A stretch of DNA of 60,000 bases from Owenia fusiformis (taxonomy: Eukaryota > Annelida > Polychaeta > Sabellida > Oweniidae). Numbering within the stretch: position 1 is the first letter of the stretch; every line of letters starts with the position of its first letter. Positions 56,850-60,000 of the stretch are shown here, one piece after another. The notes under the pieces were generated by a model. The model had not been told where the DNA came from and did not search any database. It worked only from the letters and a program-made list of their open reading frames with translations. The stretch spans positions 3,234,356 to 3,294,355 of the forward strand of contig CAIIXF020000005.1 in assembly GCA_903813345.2 (NCBI GenBank), given 5' to 3'. The position numbers and the translations under genes were made by a program.

Positions 56850-59040
56850 CATTGTCTCATAAGCCGACATCGGCTGGTGGTTTTTTAGAATATGTATTTA
56901 TTTGTACCAAATGTAAACCAGTGACACTATAATAAATTATTTTAATAAAAATAAATAATAAAAGGGAGGTTAAAGAGAGAATCAGAGATAGCGAGCAGCC
57001 TAACAAAAAATTGTATCAATTTGAAAGTATTTCTGGCTTATGTCATTCCTTTTCATGTCTATTTTCTAAAAATCCCCAAAGTGCACACTTTATTTCAGGA
57101 AAACTAAAGATTTTTACAATAATGTGTTATTTTTCTATAAGAATGGTTACCATTCTTATTATTTGGGAGAATTTAAACATTTTTCACCCATTTTTGCACC
57201 TTGAATCCACCAAAACTTCACCAATTTATTATATATCAAAAATCTTTTGGGAGATATTGTAATTGAGATGGTAATGAATAGATTGGTAGGTCAATTAAAC
57301 ATGTTGCTTGTAATTTTGTCACCCCCATAGATCTGATTCTGCCTTTAAGATACCTGTTTTTTAACTTGTACGTGAACGTGTAGAATTATGGACCTGATGG
57401 ATTAGTGACTCCCTTTTGTTCTGTTAATACTTGGCTGGTTGAGTATAAAGGTATACATGCCCCAGCTTTTGGTAAGGGGGGTCAAACCTCCCCCATCCAC
57501 ACATACACTTTTTATCATGCTTAAGTATCTTCACATTGTAATTACAAGGGTGTTATTAACGAGACACCAGGATGCTAAGGGAGGGGTCCAATATATTTCC
57601 GCGCTTGCGTGGAAGAAAATTAGGGCTCAAACCTTGAGAAAGAGTCGAAGGCATGCAAGGCGAATCCTGGAAACTCGGGTTCGGGAAAGCTGAGCTCACT
57701 GTTTGTTTCTGTTGACACCTTTGCGAAACTACATTCATAATTTATACGACAGTGAACAGGAGATTTACAGTCAGACCCGGGTGTGCCAATCACTTATTTA
57801 AATGTGTGTTTTGCAGACCAGGGTTTAAGGCCATTCCAAACGAAATAAGTGTCTAGTGAGGCCATGAAATATAAAACTTTGTTTTATTAGAATTTTATAC
57901 CTGTCATTTTGTATCTATCAAGACATTTAACATATTAGAAATAGTCATGGTATTATGATTGGTCTAAAATATGCAAAGCTAGAAGACCCCTTATACTCAT
58001 TCGTTCTCTATTTTGACTAAGATGATATATATATATCAGTACAACGGCTACTAAAACAAGGAAAAATTGGCCAGTAGAGATGAGCAACTTGAAACATATT
58101 TATTTTTATTCAAAAATATGGAATAATATTTTATTTAAATACAATTCCGCGCTATTACAATCCTCCAGTGCTGACAATATCTCAGTCTGGGTCAAAATCT
58201 TACAATATAGTATTAATAATGAAGAGCCCTTCTAATAAAAGCAATTAAATCCAGGTTTGAAAACTCCCGAAAATAACACGAAACGACTCTAATTATGAAC
58301 CATTCACATTTTTGCAAAGGCAGATTTTGATGACGACGGACCCGGGTTTTGAGGGTGCGACTTATAGCAACGAGTGCTTCTGCAAACCTTGAGAAAATAC
58401 GTCCAGTAATGCCCAATTTTTAAAAAATGCATATCATTTGATTGATTTAGAAGGAACAAAACTCCGATTTTTTATTTACTACCTACACTAAAAGTCTATT
58501 TTCTCCACTTGGTCACTCTTAGATTGAGCCAAGTATTGGATCATTGGAGGGAATTTTTATCAATTTTTCAAAGGGTTAATTTTATTCTCATTTGTCTAAA
58601 CAAAACAGGAATATCCCAGAATTCATAGAATCATACTTCTCTCATGTAAACTATATCATTGTTTGGCCAAGGGTTCATCTATGATTCTCCTCTGGATGTA
58701 AAGCGTGGGAACATCTGACATAACCAGTTCCCATGGCAGTGATTCACCTGTTTAATCATTTCTCTGGAATGATGTACACTCTCCTCCAAAAGATACACTC
58801 CCCTCTAAAAGCTACTGAAATCACTGGCTGGGAATTGGTGTTCACTTACACACAGGTGTTCAATAGAGTAGACTTGTGTGTTCACTTGGCACAGATCTTC
58901 ACTAAAGAGGTGTTCGTCATGACAGTTTTACTGTACAGAAATCACTCGCCGGGAAAGTATATACAAAATTGGAATGTGTGTATCCTGCCACCCCTGCAAA
59001 ATAATAGACTAACTCACTTGGTCTCTTGGATCCACTTGCA
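56850..59040. other. No gene recognised
   Basis: Mixed AT-rich DNA. Short open frames (for example 57439-57693 and 58733-59059) show no domain, codon character or splice context that I can support. Confidence 0.5.
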
Positions 59041-59048
59041 AAATATAT

Positions 59049-59258
59049 CAGGCCCGTAGCCAGGGGGGTTCGCAGGGTTCGGGCGATCCCCCCTGGCCAA
59101 AAATTCTTTCAAAATCATGCAGTTTTTCACCATTTTGAGCACTTCTCAAGTGATTTAGCCATATTTGGGCCAAAATTGTCAATTGTGAACCCCCCCTGGA
59201 AATTTTTGAAAAAAAAAAAAAAATGAACCCCCCTTGGCAAATCCTGGCTACGGGCCTG
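59049..59258. mobile_element. 210-bp MITE with CAGGCCCGTAGCCAGG ends
   Basis: Perfect 16-bp terminal inverted repeats CAGGCCCGTAGCCAGG / CCTGGCTACGGGCCTG, then G/C-rich subterminal GGGGGTTCG and GAACCCCCC blocks. TATAT on both sides may be a short target duplication. Related internal sequence lies at 38330-38405, and related end-like sequence at 7340-7375. Confidence 0.9.
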
Positions 59259-59344
59259 TATATATAACCATTTTATGCACTTGTATGAAATTGAAACTTG
59301 CCTTAGCTAATGTTTGTATTTGATGTTACATTTATTTAGTTAAT

Positions 59345-60000
59345 TTGTTTTAATTATCCCAATGAAAGAAGTTTGGAGGGATATGGGGAATAAACGTACG
59401 TCTGTCCGTCCATACGTCTATCCGGGCAATAACTCAAATACCGTTGGACCGATTTTGTTCATATTTTGTACACATATACTCTATGGGGGTAGAAGTTCTG
59501 CTCAAAAGCTGATTTTCAAAATGGCCGATCATTTAAAAATGGCAGCCATTTTAGTGCCTATTTTACAGTTATTTAGGTGCAATATGTAAACTGTAATAGC
59601 AATATGTTTTAAATGTAAATAAATTAAATAGGACATTAATAAAGCTAGAAATGTAGATATTTAAGAAACACATGGCAGCCATCTTGAAAAGCCTTTACTC
59701 GTTATTTTTACGATTTTTGCTGTAACTCGAAAAGTAGTAGAGCGATTTTGTTCATTTTTGGTATGTGAATACGATAAGCATGGCACACTGTCTAAAGACA
59801 CTTTTGGTTGAAGGCAGCCTATTTGAAAAATGGCCGCCATTTTAACGTTTTTTACTATAACTCGAAAAGTAGTGAAGCGATTTTGATCATATTTGGTATT
59901 TGAATACTGTAAGCATGGCACACTGTCTAATGACACTTTTGGTTGAAGGCGGCAATTTTGAGAAATGGCCGCAATTTTAACGTTTTTTTTATTATAACTC
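59345..60000. repeat. CCGTCC-type element, cut by the window end
   Basis: It starts ATCCCAATGAAAGAAGTTTG then GAGGGATATG, followed by GTCTGTCCGTCC, CAATAACTCAAATACCGTTG and at least two tandem units with AACTCGAAAAGTAGTAGAGC and ATGGCCGCCATTTT. It parallels 53325-53990 base for base over long stretches. The minus-strand open frame across it comes from the unit structure, not from a gene. Confidence 0.85.

Noticed and set aside
57439-57693. 84-codon frame with Arg-rich C-terminus
   Set aside because: No domain, no splice context, and neighbouring frames overlap it on the other strand.

Overview
This is a window of AT-rich animal nuclear DNA, most likely from a marine invertebrate. The evidence is GT-AG introns, canonical poly(A) signals, metazoan gene families (SRCR receptor-like protein, RRP9, TSR1) and dense DNA-transposon and non-LTR retrotransposon debris of the kind common in marine invertebrate genomes. 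The phylum cannot be fixed from the sequence alone.

Layout. 1-5000: two higher-order tandem arrays in opposite orientation flank an orphan ORF with an MSL2-type CXC cysteine cluster. 5018-16190 (+): six exons, all joined by phase-1 introns, encode the C-terminal 817 residues of a secreted or surface protein with about seven divergent SRCR domains. 20510-21187 (+): a two-exon gene for a 76-residue secreted eight-cysteine peptide whose C-terminal half resembles a trefoil domain. 21899-41269 (-): the complete 13-exon RRP9 (U3-55K) gene, 467 aa, a WD40 protein of the U3 snoRNP. 41546-44959 (+): the first three exons of TSR1, a 40S ribosome assembly factor; later exons were not found before the window ends.

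RRP9 and TSR1 are head to head with only 276 bp between start codons. They therefore probably share a bidirectional promoter, and both act in small-subunit ribosome biogenesis.

The introns are full of mobile elements. RRP9 intron 9 holds a 4.2-kb foldback element; its right arm is split by a 463-bp hAT-like element with an 8-bp target duplication, and the left arm keeps the empty site. RRP9 intron 1 holds two same-length (412 bp) TTAA-flanked elements and a third palindromic TTAA element that shares a TTAA with one of them. TSR1 intron 3 holds a nearly intact L1/Tx1-like LINE (ORF1 with two CCHC knuckles, ORF2 with endonuclease and reverse transcriptase) with two in-frame stops in ORF2, framed by short inverted repeats that may belong to an older DNA transposon. 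From 50 kb on there is only repeat DNA: CCGTCC-type elements, two LINE 3' fragments and several MITEs.

No clearly new biological system was found. The best leads are the shared RRP9/TSR1 promoter, the small trefoil-like peptide, the nested elements that date each other, an 800-bp element with a C-G-rich GTTC-motif interior, and the orphan CXC ORF.
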